From an uncultured Colwellia sp. (GTDB lineage Bacteria; Pseudomonadota; Gammaproteobacteria; Enterobacterales; Alteromonadaceae): 63,553 nucleotides of DNA. A program made the position numbers and the translations under genes. This document shows positions 36,696-45,581 of this stretch, one piece after another; within the stretch, counting starts at the first letter, position 1; the number at the start of each line of letters is the position of its first letter. The notes beneath the pieces are model-generated. The model was given only the letters and a program-made list of their open reading frames with translations. It did not search any database and was not told the DNA's origin. The stretch lies in the NCBI GenBank assembly GCA_913020705.1, contig CAJWBY010000005.1:1-63553 (forward strand), written 5' to 3'.

Positions 36696-37703
36696 ATGGC
36701 TACACAAACCATAACAGTTATCCCTGGCGATGGTATTGGTCCCGATATTATAGAAGCGACTATTAAAATATTAGACAAAGCGGGTTGTGATTTTACTTAT
36801 GAATACGCAGATGCTGGACTTACAGCGCTTGAAAATCACGGTGACCTTATTCCAGAAAGCACACTAGATTTAATTAAGAAAAATAAAATAGCACTTAAAG
36901 GACCTCTCACCACACCTATGGGAGAAGGATTTACTTCTATCAATGTAACCTTACGTAAATATTTCCAGCTATACGCAAATGTACGTCCTGTTATTTCTTT
37001 TAAAGGCACTAAAGCTCGATACGAAGATATAAACATCATTACAGTACGCGAAAATACCGAAGGTATGTATTCGGGTTTAGGGCAAATATTATCTGAAGAT
37101 GGGGAAGTGGCTGAAGCTAAAAGCTTAATCACTCGTGAAGGTGCTGAACGTATTCTTACTTTTGCATATGAAACGGCTATTAAAGAAGGCCGCAAAAAAG
37201 TAACGGCTGTTCATAAAGCGAATATTTTAAAATCAACTTCTGGCTTGTTCTTGAAAATTGCACGAGAAGTTGCCAAACGTTACCCAGAAATAGAATCTAC
37301 TGAAATGATCGTCGATAATTGCTGTATGCAATTAGTAATGAATCCTGAGCAGTTCGACGTTATCGTAACAACCAACTTATTTGGCGATATATTATCTGAT
37401 TTATGTGCTTGGTTAGTTGGAGGTTTAGGTATGGCACCAGGAGCTAACATCGGTAGCAATTGCGCTATATTTGAAGCTGTTCATGGAAGTGCTCCTGACA
37501 TTGCAGGAAAAAATTTAGCTAATCCTACTTCAGTCATTTTAGCTGCAATCCAAATGTTAGAATATTTAGATATGGGTGAAAAAGCGTCTAAAATTCGTAA
37601 TGCTATTACAGAAGTCATTGCCAGCGGTGATAGAACCACGCGTGATTTAGGTGGGACACATGGTACTACCGACTTTACTGAAGCCGTACTTGAACGTTTG
37701 TAA
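36696..37703 (+). CDS. NAD-dependent isocitrate dehydrogenase
   Basis: Oxidative decarboxylation of isocitrate to 2-oxoglutarate. 335 residues, far shorter than the E. coli NADP enzyme and of the homo-oligomeric NAD type common in Alteromonadales. Substrate segments are TSINVTLRKYFQLYANVRP (about 87-105) and the Mg-binding DILSDL (about 230). The cofactor loop HGSAPDIAGKNLANP has Asp where NADP enzymes carry Lys, which predicts NAD use. 3-isopropylmalate dehydrogenase is the alternative, but the leu genes are absent and the Ser/Asn substrate residues favour isocitrate. Confidence 0.9.
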   Translation: MATQTITVIPGDGIGPDIIEATIKILDKAGCDFTYEYADAGLTALENHGDLIPESTLDLIKKNKIALKGPLTTPMGEGFTSINVTLRKYFQLYANVRPVISFKGTKARYEDINIITVRENTEGMYSGLGQILSEDGEVAEAKSLITREGAERILTFAYETAIKEGRKKVTAVHKANILKSTSGLFLKIAREVAKRYPEIESTEMIVDNCCMQLVMNPEQFDVIVTTNLFGDILSDLCAWLVGGLGMAPGANIGSNCAIFEAVHGSAPDIAGKNLANPTSVILAAIQMLEYLDMGEKASKIRNAITEVIASGDRTTRDLGGTHGTTDFTEAVLERL

Positions 37704-37754
37704 AGCTGCAGTTTAGAGGTTTCAACACCTTAAAAATACTTATTTATAACAATA

Positions 37755-37776
37755 AAAAACCGACATAATGTCGGCT
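37755..37776. terminator. Bidirectional terminator between icd-type gene and rlmM
   Basis: Stem CCGACAT/ATGTCGG (37760-37766 and 37768-37774) between converging genes. The minus strand reads into six T, so it is strongest for rlmM. Confidence 0.82.
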
Positions 37777-37791
37777 TATTATTAGAATAAA

Positions 37792-38880
37792 TTATTTTTC
37801 TTTTAGTGGCGGTGGAGATAATAACCTTGCATGCACCGTTACTTCTTCACGGTCATAATATAAATGCTTGGCGTACATTTCATATTTAACGCTATGTTCG
37901 CTAAAGGCATCTTTAATTATTTGTAAGTCATTCGTGACTTCCTGGTAGCGGCCTTTCATCGGCAATTTCAAATTAAAAATAGCTTCTTTACAATAACCAT
38001 TCAACAACCACTCAGCCATTAGCTTAGCGACACGCTTTGGTTTTTCAATCATGTCACAAACTAACCAGTGAACATTTTGCTTCATAGGAATATATTTAAA
38101 ACCATCCATCATGCGATGTTTAACTTGACCTGTATCCATTAATGACTCAGCCATAGGACCATTATCAATTGCTGTCACCATCATACCGCGACGAACGAGT
38201 TGGTAAGTCCAACCACCGGGAGCAGCACCTAAATCAACAGCTTTAAGGCCTGAGGTTAATCGTTCATCCCATTCATCCCGTGGCACAAAGTATAAAAACG
38301 CCTCATCCAGCTTTAATGTTGAACGACTCGGTGAAGCATTTGGAAACTTCAACCTTGGAATACCCATAGTATAAACAGAGCTATTATGTGCTAACGAAAA
38401 ACCAAAAATGGCTTCTTTACCACTTAAAAATAAACCATGTAATATTGCGCCATCATTATCACCCTTTTCCATAAGGATTTTCTCTTTACGTAAGGCTTGA
38501 CGTAATGGTACAGATAATTTTCTACAGAATTTTGAAAGTGCTTTACCCTCATTAGTATCTAGCATTTCCATACGTAAATCAGCATACTTCCATTCAGTAC
38601 TGAGTTCTTCAGTAATTGCTTCAACACGATTGTAATCAGGAAGTTCAATTTTATCTGTTAATGTAACAAACCAGTCGCGAGCAAATATTAAACGGCGAAG
38701 TGGAATTTTTTGCATTAAAATTTCACCGTCTTTCGGATCATTTAAATGAAAATAGACTAAACCTTCGTTTTTAGTCAGCTGTAAATAACCAAAAATTTCA
38801 TTCCACGCGGCTTTTTCTTGAATTTCTGCGCCACACTCTTTTTCAAAGCCCGGACGACAATATAATATAATAGAGGTCAT
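37792..38880 (-). CDS. rlmM: 23S rRNA (cytidine-2'-O)-methyltransferase RlmM
   Basis: SAM-dependent 2'-O-methylation of C2498 of 23S rRNA. The 362-residue protein has an N-terminal THUMP-like region (about 1-170) and a FtsJ-type Rossmann domain with the SAM motif VDLGAAPGGWTYQLV near residues 220-234. KDKE-type catalytic residues include K in FNLKLPMKGR near 315. Last gene of a gcvA-hydrolase-ygdD-rlmM cluster on the minus strand; the E. coli order gcvA-ygdD-rlmM is conserved apart from the inserted hydrolase. Confidence 0.96.
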   Translation of the reverse strand: MTSIILYCRPGFEKECGAEIQEKAAWNEIFGYLQLTKNEGLVYFHLNDPKDGEILMQKIPLRRLIFARDWFVTLTDKIELPDYNRVEAITEELSTEWKYADLRMEMLDTNEGKALSKFCRKLSVPLRQALRKEKILMEKGDNDGAILHGLFLSGKEAIFGFSLAHNSSVYTMGIPRLKFPNASPSRSTLKLDEAFLYFVPRDEWDERLTSGLKAVDLGAAPGGWTYQLVRRGMMVTAIDNGPMAESLMDTGQVKHRMMDGFKYIPMKQNVHWLVCDMIEKPKRVAKLMAEWLLNGYCKEAIFNLKLPMKGRYQEVTNDLQIIKDAFSEHSVKYEMYAKHLYYDREEVTVHARLLSPPPLKEK

Positions 38881-38915
38881 AACTATTTTACCTACAAACG
38901 ATCTTGAACTGCGCT

Positions 38916-39365
38916 TTAATTTTTCACAGTTCTGTTAATTCCCGCCCAGCTAATACACAACCAGCCCAGCGCAAATGATATGCCACCAAAGGGAGTAATG
39001 ACCCCAATAGCAGTAAAATCAAAAAATGTTTTTATATACAAAACACCACTAAAAAATAAAATCCCGGCTATAAAGAAAGTCGACGATAAATATAAAAGAT
39101 TAATAACCTTAGTAGCATTATGCTTCCCCGTTAGCGTTTGTAACCAAACTGCCACAGCAAATAGTACTAAAGTATGAAAAAATTGATATTGCAATGCATT
39201 AGCAAGGCGTGATTGTACTTCATTCGGCAAGTTTACCCCAGCATGAGCAAACCAAGCGCCGAATAATACAGAAAAACAGCCACTGATACCAATAAATATC
39301 AAGATCCCAGTTAAGTAAATCGTATAGAAGTTGTTTTTACTATTATTCTCATTAACTGTGCTCAT
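38916..39365 (-). CDS. ygdD: DUF423 inner membrane protein (YgdD)
   Basis: 149-residue protein with four predicted transmembrane helices (about 12-38, 58-76, 84-108, 112-140). The FGAWFAHAG motif near 30 and a loop of SRLANALQYQFFHTL near 47-62 are typical of the DUF423/YgdD family. Function unknown. Its ATG overlaps the stop of the upstream hydrolase gene by 14 bp, so the two are coupled. Confidence 0.9.
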   Translation of the reverse strand: MSTVNENNSKNNFYTIYLTGILIFIGISGCFSVLFGAWFAHAGVNLPNEVQSRLANALQYQFFHTLVLFAVAVWLQTLTGKHNATKVINLLYLSSTFFIAGILFFSGVLYIKTFFDFTAIGVITPFGGISFALGWLCISWAGINRTVKN

Positions 39366-40008
39366 CGATAAATCTCATCATTTCATTAACGGCCTCTTGC
39401 ACATGCTCAATATGTGTAAAGCCTGACTTTACTCTCGGTTTCAAATTATGATCGCCATCAGTAAAAAAAACTAAACGGCATTTGTCTGATAGTTCATAAC
39501 TAGAGATCTCTTCTTCATTACCTAAAGCATCGCGCGTACCTTGCAGAATTAGAATAGGTTTTTGTGTTTCTTGTAGAGGTTCTAATCTTAACTTTTCTGG
39601 CTTTTTCTGGGGGTGAAATGGGTAACCTAAACACATTACTCCTTGAGCATTTAATGTTTTATCACGAGCTAATGTCGCAGCAACTCGGCCCCCCATAGAT
39701 TTACCTGCAAGAAAAACAGGTAAATCAGTCTTTACTTCCTCTATAATTGTTTCAAAGCACTTTAACAGCTTTGGCATTCTATCAGGAGGTCGACGATTAC
39801 CCTGCGCTAAACGAACATCCATATAAGAAAAGTTAAAACGTATAACATTTATACCATGGTCATTTAAATACCTTGATACTTGTTCCATAAATTCATGACT
39901 TTTATCTGCCCCTGCACCATGAGCAAAAATAACTAATGCTTTAGGGTTCAATACTGTATTTTTAATCGTCGAAATAGGAAGTTCTACTTTACTACTATTA
40001 TTCATCAT
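39352..40008 (-). CDS. Alpha/beta hydrolase (KANL3/Tex30-like)
   Basis: 218-residue serine hydrolase fold. VIFAHGAGADKSHEFM near residues 26-41 gives the oxyanion region, GKSMGGRVAA near 103 the nucleophile elbow, and GDHNLKPR near 183 the catalytic His. Resembles the dienelactone-hydrolase-like proteins of the KANL3/Tex30 group found next to gcvA in several Alteromonadales. Substrate unknown. Its start overlaps the gcvA stop by 11 bp and its end overlaps ygdD, so it is part of the same transcript. Confidence 0.88.
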   Translation of the reverse strand: MMNNSSKVELPISTIKNTVLNPKALVIFAHGAGADKSHEFMEQVSRYLNDHGINVIRFNFSYMDVRLAQGNRRPPDRMPKLLKCFETIIEEVKTDLPVFLAGKSMGGRVAATLARDKTLNAQGVMCLGYPFHPQKKPEKLRLEPLQETQKPILILQGTRDALGNEEEISSYELSDKCRLVFFTDGDHNLKPRVKSGFTHIEHVQEAVNEMMRFIDEHS

Positions 40009-40906
40009 CTAAATCTTCTTTTTCTTGGGCTACTGTATCAAGAACCCATTCGCGAAAGGCTGCTATTTTTCCTAAATCGACTTGTCTCTCTCGGCATACA
40101 ACATAATAAGCATTTTTACTTTCTAGGACTTCTTCAAAAGGGCATACAAGTCTTCCAGCATCAATATCTGGCCTAGCTAAAAAACTATGAGCTAACGCTA
40201 CACCTTGGCCATGCAAGGCTGCTTGAACGACCATAGCTGAATGACTAAAGATTGGCCCGTGGTTTACATTAGAGGCTTTGATCCCTACTTGTTTGAACCA
40301 TCGTTTCCAGTCACGGCGTGATGTATCATGCAACAACGTATGATTAACGAGATCTTCTAAAATATTTAATGGTTTCTTACCTTGCAAAAGTAATGGTGAA
40401 CACACGGGAACAAGATATTCTTTTTGTAATTTTTCTGCATGGATATCTGCCCAGTGTCCACGTCCGTAATAAATAGCGACATCTACATCTTCAGTAAGTG
40501 AACTTTCTGGTTGATCAACAGCTTTAATTCGAACATCGATATCAGGATGCAAAGTATTAAAAGCATTTAACCTTGGCACTAACCACTGAATAGCAAAACT
40601 AGGTTGTAAACTAACAGTTATCGCACCTTTAGCTCCACGTGCTAACAAGCGTTCAGTTGCATCATTTAAAGTATTAAAAACATCTTTAATGTCCAAGTAA
40701 TAGGCCTGACCTTCTTCTGACAGCAATAAAGCCCGATTTTTACGCATAAATAACTTTATACCTAAAAACTCTTCTAGAGATTTAATTTGATGGCTAATCG
40801 CAGCTTGAGTGACGAATAATTCTTCAGCTGCGCGCGTGAAGCTCAGTTGTCTTGCTGAAGCCTCAAATGCCTTTAGCGCGTTTAGTGGCGGGAGTCTGTT
40901 AGCCAA
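39998..40906 (-). CDS. gcvA: LysR-type regulator GcvA
   Basis: Activator/repressor of the glycine cleavage system. The 302-residue protein has an N-terminal helix-turn-helix (about 6-65, beginning PPLNALKAFEASARQLSFT) and a periplasmic-binding-protein-like effector domain (about 90-295). The target operon gcvTHP is not in the window. The upstream 300 bp contains a striking AT-rich hairpin (40970-41028) that may be relevant to its own control. The overlap with the hydrolase gene makes gcvA the first gene of a four-gene run. Confidence 0.93.
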   Translation of the reverse strand: MANRLPPLNALKAFEASARQLSFTRAAEELFVTQAAISHQIKSLEEFLGIKLFMRKNRALLLSEEGQAYYLDIKDVFNTLNDATERLLARGAKGAITVSLQPSFAIQWLVPRLNAFNTLHPDIDVRIKAVDQPESSLTEDVDVAIYYGRGHWADIHAEKLQKEYLVPVCSPLLLQGKKPLNILEDLVNHTLLHDTSRRDWKRWFKQVGIKASNVNHGPIFSHSAMVVQAALHGQGVALAHSFLARPDIDAGRLVCPFEEVLESKNAYYVVCRERQVDLGKIAAFREWVLDTVAQEKEDLDDE

Positions 40907-40969
40907 AATTCACCTTTACTTATTACTGTTTTTGTAATTCCAGCCTTAAAGACTGAATAATTAACCAAC

Positions 40970-41028
40970 AATGACAAATATTTATTTATCATTAGTTTTT
41001 CTAATGATAAATATTATAAATTGTCATT
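40970..41028. repeat. Long AT-rich inverted repeat upstream of gcvA
   Basis: Arms of 26 and 28 nt (40970-40995 and 41001-41028) begin and end with AATGACAA/TTGTCATT and close on CATTAG-TTTTT-CTAATG. Only two or three positions fail to pair. Either a cruciform/operator for gcvA or an RNA hairpin; no gene overlaps it. Confidence 0.7.
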
Positions 41029-41066
41029 TTAAAAGTTACCAGTATTAACGTAAAATTCACTTCATA

Positions 41067-41137
41067 GATGAAGGACTTCATCTTTATCCCAAACAAATTG
41101 GGCTAGCTATTGAATGTGATTCCCAACCCATATTCAA
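41067..41137 (+). other. Structured leader of the small secreted protein gene
   Basis: Three consecutive inverted repeats: GATGAA-GGAC-TTCATC (41067-41082), CCCAA-ACAAA-TTGGG (41088-41102), and TTGAATGTG...CATATTCAA (41110-41137, one G-U pair). They lie 67-137 nt before the ATG at 41204. Could be a regulatory 5' UTR; the first loop carries a GGA, the core of a CsrA site. Not recognised as a known riboswitch. Confidence 0.45.
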
Positions 41138-41203
41138 GAATTAAGTAAGAAAAGGTCCCAAAACATCTATATGGATATAACGTTTTAATTTAAGGGTGAC
41201 CCT

Positions 41204-41470
41204 ATGAAATTTTTTAATATAATTGCAGCACTAACATTTTCAACAATAATGGTAACACAAGCTCAAGCCATCGAATTAGTTAAAGTAGAGCCAGTTGTTA
41301 AGTTTTCAATGACCAAAGCAGCTCAAGCTAGCTTAGCTGAAACCATGAAACCGATAACAAGCGACGTAACATCGGCTAAGTTTGTTCTCGACGCTCAGGT
41401 GGCACAATTGAACAACTTAAACCAGAAAACCACACAAGACATAGTAAAAGCAGTATTAATAGCTGAATAA
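41204..41470 (+). CDS. Small secreted hypothetical protein
   Basis: 88 residues with a typical signal peptide (MKFFNIIAALTFSTIMVTQAQA, cleavage after about residue 22), leaving a mature chain of about 66 residues rich in Ala, Lys, Val and Thr and probably helical. No Cys and no family recognised. AAGGGTG precedes the ATG; a strong terminator follows. Single gene with a structured leader. Confidence 0.75.
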   Translation: MKFFNIIAALTFSTIMVTQAQAIELVKVEPVVKFSMTKAAQASLAETMKPITSDVTSAKFVLDAQVAQLNNLNQKTTQDIVKAVLIAE

Positions 41471-41581
41471 GCTATTAGCTTATTTAATTAATATCCAGCT
41501 TTTAACAGTAGTTTCTCTAGAGCTTCTCATAAAGTGTGACAATTAAAGTTACTTGCCAAAACAGTGTAAAGTGTAAAATAG

Positions 41582-41609
41582 AAAAAGGATGCCATGAGCA
41601 TCCTTTTTT
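41582..41609 (+). terminator. Rho-independent terminator of the small secreted protein gene
   Basis: Perfect 11-bp stem AAAAAGGATGC/GCATCCTTTTT with a 5-nt loop and a T-run; the A-run on the other side would also let it act for sohB. Confidence 0.88.
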
Positions 41610-41663
41610 AGATCTTAGTATTATCAATTCTAACTCATTATTACCACTTTAAAATGGTAATAA

Positions 41664-42725
41664 TTAGCTTGGAAATATACGATTATTTTGCCAAATTTTA
41701 CTAAATATACTATCAACAGATAACGATGCAGCTTTTGAAAACTTTTCAGCTAATGTCTTTTTAGTCACATATTTTAAAGCAATAATTTTGTGTGATTTAC
41801 TTCGCGATTGTAAAAAATCATCACTTGTTTGAATTTCATCAACCAAACCTAAATCTTTCGCTGTACTGCCAAACCAATGCTCTCCTGTTGCCACTTTATC
41901 AATATCTAAGCTAGGGCGACGTTCGCGAACAAAATCTTTAAAAAGCACATGAGTCTCCTCTAACTCTTCGGTAAACTTTTCACGACCCTTATCGGTATTT
42001 TCACCAAACATAGTCACAGTGCGTTTAAATTCACCCGCGGTGAATTGCTCGTAATCGATATCGTTTTTCTTTAATAATTTGTGAAAATTTGGAACTTGCG
42101 CAATAACACCAATAGAACCAAGAATCGCGAATGGTGCTGATATTATATTATTGGCAACACATGCCATCATATAACCGCCACTCGCAGCTACTTTATCTAC
42201 TGAAGCTGTCAAAGGAATATTATGTTGACGCAGCCTATCAAGCTGCGAAGCCGCTAAACCATAACCGTGTACCATGCCACCGCCACTTTCTAAACGAATA
42301 AAAACTTCATCTTCAGGTGTGGCTACAGTGAGAATTGCAGATACTTCTTCACGGAGTGCACTAACTTCTCTAGCGTCAATACTGCCGTTAAAATCAACTA
42401 CAAATATTTTAGGTTCAGCTTTTGGACTGATATCTTCATTATTGCCGGCTAATTTGGCAGCCTTTTTATCCGCTTTAGCTTTATCTTTAGCTGCTTTTTT
42501 ATCTTTTTTCTCTTTTTCTTTTAACTCATCTTTTGATAATAAATAATGCGTAATATCTTCTTCAACATCACTAAACTCTTCAGATAAATCGTTAAGTTCT
42601 AATTCACCTTTTTTACCCATAGGTTTCATTGCTGAGGAAGTAACAACAGCTACGATTGCGAAAATCGTAACGACCAACGTGATAGCTTTAGCTAAAAATA
42701 GCCCATATTCATACAAAAATTCCAA
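41664..42725 (-). CDS. sohB: Inner-membrane serine protease SohB (S49)
   Basis: Membrane-anchored periplasmic peptidase related to signal-peptide peptidase SppA. 353 residues (E. coli 349): N-terminal transmembrane helix (about 8-30), a Lys/Glu-rich linker (about 60-100, strikingly KKDKKAAKDKAKADKKAA), then the S49 domain. The catalytic Ser is in KVAASGGYMMAC near residue 184 and the general-base Lys in GEFKRTVT near 236. Monocistronic here. Confidence 0.95.
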   Translation of the reverse strand: MEFLYEYGLFLAKAITLVVTIFAIVAVVTSSAMKPMGKKGELELNDLSEEFSDVEEDITHYLLSKDELKEKEKKDKKAAKDKAKADKKAAKLAGNNEDISPKAEPKIFVVDFNGSIDAREVSALREEVSAILTVATPEDEVFIRLESGGGMVHGYGLAASQLDRLRQHNIPLTASVDKVAASGGYMMACVANNIISAPFAILGSIGVIAQVPNFHKLLKKNDIDYEQFTAGEFKRTVTMFGENTDKGREKFTEELEETHVLFKDFVRERRPSLDIDKVATGEHWFGSTAKDLGLVDEIQTSDDFLQSRSKSHKIIALKYVTKKTLAEKFSKAASLSVDSIFSKIWQNNRIFPS

Positions 42726-42850
42726 TTCATTCTCCTGTCATTAACTTCAGTTATATAAGTAATTTATTGATTTGAAGTTAATATTTAAATTCATATATTA
42801 AGGATATGGGGCATTTTACAAATAAATAAAGTTAAACAGGAAAAATATAG

Positions 42851-42877
42851 ACAATAAAAAACCCTCCGAAGAGGGTT
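42851..42877 (-). terminator. Rho-independent terminator of the lipase gene
   Basis: Stem AACCCTC/GAGGGTT closed by a TTCG loop on the minus strand (42860-42877), followed by a T-run; 30 bp past the lipase stop. Confidence 0.9.
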
Positions 42878-42906
42878 TATCTTTCAAATGAAGAAGCCAT
42901 TACCAA

Positions 42907-45312
42907 TTAATTAACAACATCCGAATCAGTGACAACAATCATAGCGCCGTCAGTTGCAAAGAAAGCATTAACTTGAGTTTGAATTTCTTGCATTACTCTC
43001 CCTGAATTGACAGGTGAAGTAACAGGATTATCTCTCGGGTCAAGTAAAGAACCATGATGACCATATTTAAATCTTACTGCACCTGAACCTGCGGTGGTTT
43101 CACTTACACTTGGTAAGCCTAATAGAGAAATCGCTGGTTCAGTACCACCTAAAGGAGTAAAAGGAGCTCTATTAGTAACAACTTGATCAGGCAAACTATC
43201 AATACCGTCACCTTGAATCTCGATTAATAGCGTTGGCGTTTGCGTCGCTGCTAATGTTTGTACAAACGAAATAGGGTCACCAGACTCAGTGATCGTTTGA
43301 GCTGCAAACGTAAATTGAGCGAACACACTATCTAACGTACCTTGTTGAGTAGGCGTTAAACTTTCATAAAAGGCAAAATAAGTTGCTGTTAGCTGATCTT
43401 GGGTATAACCATCAGGAAAAGTTGTATCGACAAAACCTTTAAAGTCAGATGAAGCCTGTAAAGCTAAGTTTGATTTAGCAAGTCCTTCAAAAGCAGGTGA
43501 CTCCATACCAAAGTTGGCTAACATTAAACCTGGCATAGCAAAGACACTACTCGTGATTTTTAATAATGGATCAAATTGCGGAGCAAGTGGCGAGTTAGCC
43601 AATGTTACAGCATTAATACCATATATAGCACCTAATGAATGCCCGATAAAGTGAACTTTTGAACCGTTCACATTAAGCCGCGTACCGGTACTGCCATCAA
43701 TTACAGCATTCAATCCAAGACGTAAACCAACAATATCTAAAGCACTTTGTCGAGTGTTATCTCTCATCGTTATTGTATTTTCTAAGTTTACATAATGGAG
43801 TGTATTAACAGTGGACGCATTAATGTCATCAATACCATTACCCGTCAAGTCAAAACCACGACTACCATGAAGTGGGTAATCAATAGCTGCCGTAGCAAAA
43901 CCATTTATAGATAACATAGCCGTTAGTGGAAGCATGATCTCTTTATAACCAGTAATACCATGTTGCATGATAACGATTGGCCAACCATCAGCAGGTTCTA
44001 CAAGTGGTGGTAACGCTGGTGTTAATGTCGAACGAATGTAATTTACCGTTGCTAAATCAGGCGTTGTCATTTGTACTTCAAGCGGCATCATAGCATTTGC
44101 TTGAGGTACCGGATTGTATTGCGTTAAATGACGTTGTGAATCAATACTAATGGCCGAACTCAGATCTCGTAATCCTATAGCCATACAAAAACCATCATTA
44201 GCATCTAATGGTCCAGCAGGTATAATAGTAGGGTCCATACCAGCAAGCGTAGCCCCTGAATCACATCTAGATTTCCATGCTGAATTAACAGGAGCAAATG
44301 CATTGTCTGCTGTTGGAACACCAGAATAATAAGGTAAGTTAATTGTCCCTTTTAAATAATTAGCCCCTGAAAATGCAGGTAGACTTTCAGCGGGTATTTG
44401 TCCTGCTAACACGTCTGCAACAGACAAACCGGTATCTGTCATTGTAACAAGCGGTATAGCTGCAGGACCTGCCATCGCTATTTGCTGAGCCATTAAGCTT
44501 TTAAGTGTAAACAACACATCCATAGTTGATTGTGTTGTCATTGCCATGGTGTAAATAATTTCATCATGGATAACACCTTCACCTTCAACTTTAGCTTCAA
44601 AGCTGTTGATAACAGACTGAAGCCCTAATTGGGCTGCATTACCTAATGGTAAAGTTGCAATATCTTGGCGAACTAATTCATACGTTGTTGAAGGTTCTAC
44701 TGAGTCACCATTGCTATCTTTCAAGCTACTGGTTAATACAACAATATATGTAGTTTTTGGTTTGAGTGGTTGAATCGGAACAACAACAACATTATTACCC
44801 GAAGCTTGACTGACAAAATCAACACCAAAAGTTAATTCGCCCACTATTTTACAAGCATGGCCTTGGAGATCAGTTGCACAATCTTCATCTGTTCTACTTG
44901 CTCCCATTACCGCTTCAAATACACGAACTGAACTAGGCATAGAGGCACTAGCAGCGTCAAGTGTCATTCCTGCAGGAAAATCTAAAGCTAAAGAAAATGG
45001 GTTAACTGCTGACCAGCCATCTAATGCGCCTAGCGCTGTAGAAGGGTCCCCATAATTAGGTGAAGCAAGGTGACTTCCGTCTACATCTTGTTCACCTGGC
45101 ATAAACAAGGTGCCATCAGTTGTTCCTGAGAACAATAAATCGTTAGGCACAGATAAAACGCCAGCGGATGGATCAAAGACCACTCTTGCTGATGCTGTTA
45201 CCACGGTTCCATTATCAACAGCGTTTTCTTCGACATCTTTTATTGATTCATCATCACATGCTGATAGTCCAAGAATACTGGCAATAGCAACACTTAGTAC
45301 GAGCTTATTCAT
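42907..45312 (-). CDS. Surface lipoprotein lipase of the VolA/Pla-1/cef family
   Basis: 801-residue exported lipase/lysophospholipase. The signal peptide ends in a lipobox (LGLSAC, Cys near 19), so it is a lipoprotein. The N-terminal region (about 40-260) is a Big-like/virulence-factor lipase N-domain. The nucleophile elbow GHSLG lies near residue 556 and the likely catalytic His in YGHHGSLLDP near 765. The family includes Vibrio VolA, which frees fatty acids from lysophosphatidylcholine for FadL. A strong FadR-like site lies 95 bp upstream and fadD is close by, both fitting a lipid-scavenging role. Substrate is inferred. Confidence 0.9.
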   Translation of the reverse strand: MNKLVLSVAIASILGLSACDDESIKDVEENAVDNGTVVTASARVVFDPSAGVLSVPNDLLFSGTTDGTLFMPGEQDVDGSHLASPNYGDPSTALGALDGWSAVNPFSLALDFPAGMTLDAASASMPSSVRVFEAVMGASRTDEDCATDLQGHACKIVGELTFGVDFVSQASGNNVVVVPIQPLKPKTTYIVVLTSSLKDSNGDSVEPSTTYELVRQDIATLPLGNAAQLGLQSVINSFEAKVEGEGVIHDEIIYTMAMTTQSTMDVLFTLKSLMAQQIAMAGPAAIPLVTMTDTGLSVADVLAGQIPAESLPAFSGANYLKGTINLPYYSGVPTADNAFAPVNSAWKSRCDSGATLAGMDPTIIPAGPLDANDGFCMAIGLRDLSSAISIDSQRHLTQYNPVPQANAMMPLEVQMTTPDLATVNYIRSTLTPALPPLVEPADGWPIVIMQHGITGYKEIMLPLTAMLSINGFATAAIDYPLHGSRGFDLTGNGIDDINASTVNTLHYVNLENTITMRDNTRQSALDIVGLRLGLNAVIDGSTGTRLNVNGSKVHFIGHSLGAIYGINAVTLANSPLAPQFDPLLKITSSVFAMPGLMLANFGMESPAFEGLAKSNLALQASSDFKGFVDTTFPDGYTQDQLTATYFAFYESLTPTQQGTLDSVFAQFTFAAQTITESGDPISFVQTLAATQTPTLLIEIQGDGIDSLPDQVVTNRAPFTPLGGTEPAISLLGLPSVSETTAGSGAVRFKYGHHGSLLDPRDNPVTSPVNSGRVMQEIQTQVNAFFATDGAMIVVTDSDVVN

Positions 45313-45406
45313 TTTGTTTCCCCACAGACGAGCTTTATATTGTTTAGCTTTTTATGCTTTTAATTTTTTTATTTGGTGTGATTTCATGATTTACTATCAC
45401 AAAACC

Positions 45407-45423
45407 AACTTGTTCGACCAGTT
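45407..45423. promoter_or_regulatory. FadR-like operator between lipase and YciK-type gene
   Basis: AACTTGTTCGACCAGTT matches the FadR consensus AACTGGTCNGACCAGTT at 14 of 16 fixed positions. It lies 95 bp before the lipase start and 159 bp before the divergent SDR gene. FadR links fatty-acid supply to gene expression, so fatty-acid-responsive control of the lipase is plausible. Confidence 0.6.
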
Positions 45424-45581
45424 AAACTTAACCCAAGAATTGCTTGAGTGCTAGCGGTTTTTTGTTTTATTGTATCTTTTAGCATTAATTTAGATAAAAA
45501 GTTCAAATATTGCTCGTCAGTCAATAGCGCTAAGTAGTAGAATTACGTCCATATTTTTATGAAATAATTTGTATTCAATCT

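Noticed and set aside
42274..42546. 90-residue plus-strand frame inside sohB
   Set aside because: Produced by the Lys/Ala-rich linker of sohB read in antisense (Ser/Leu/Phe repeats).
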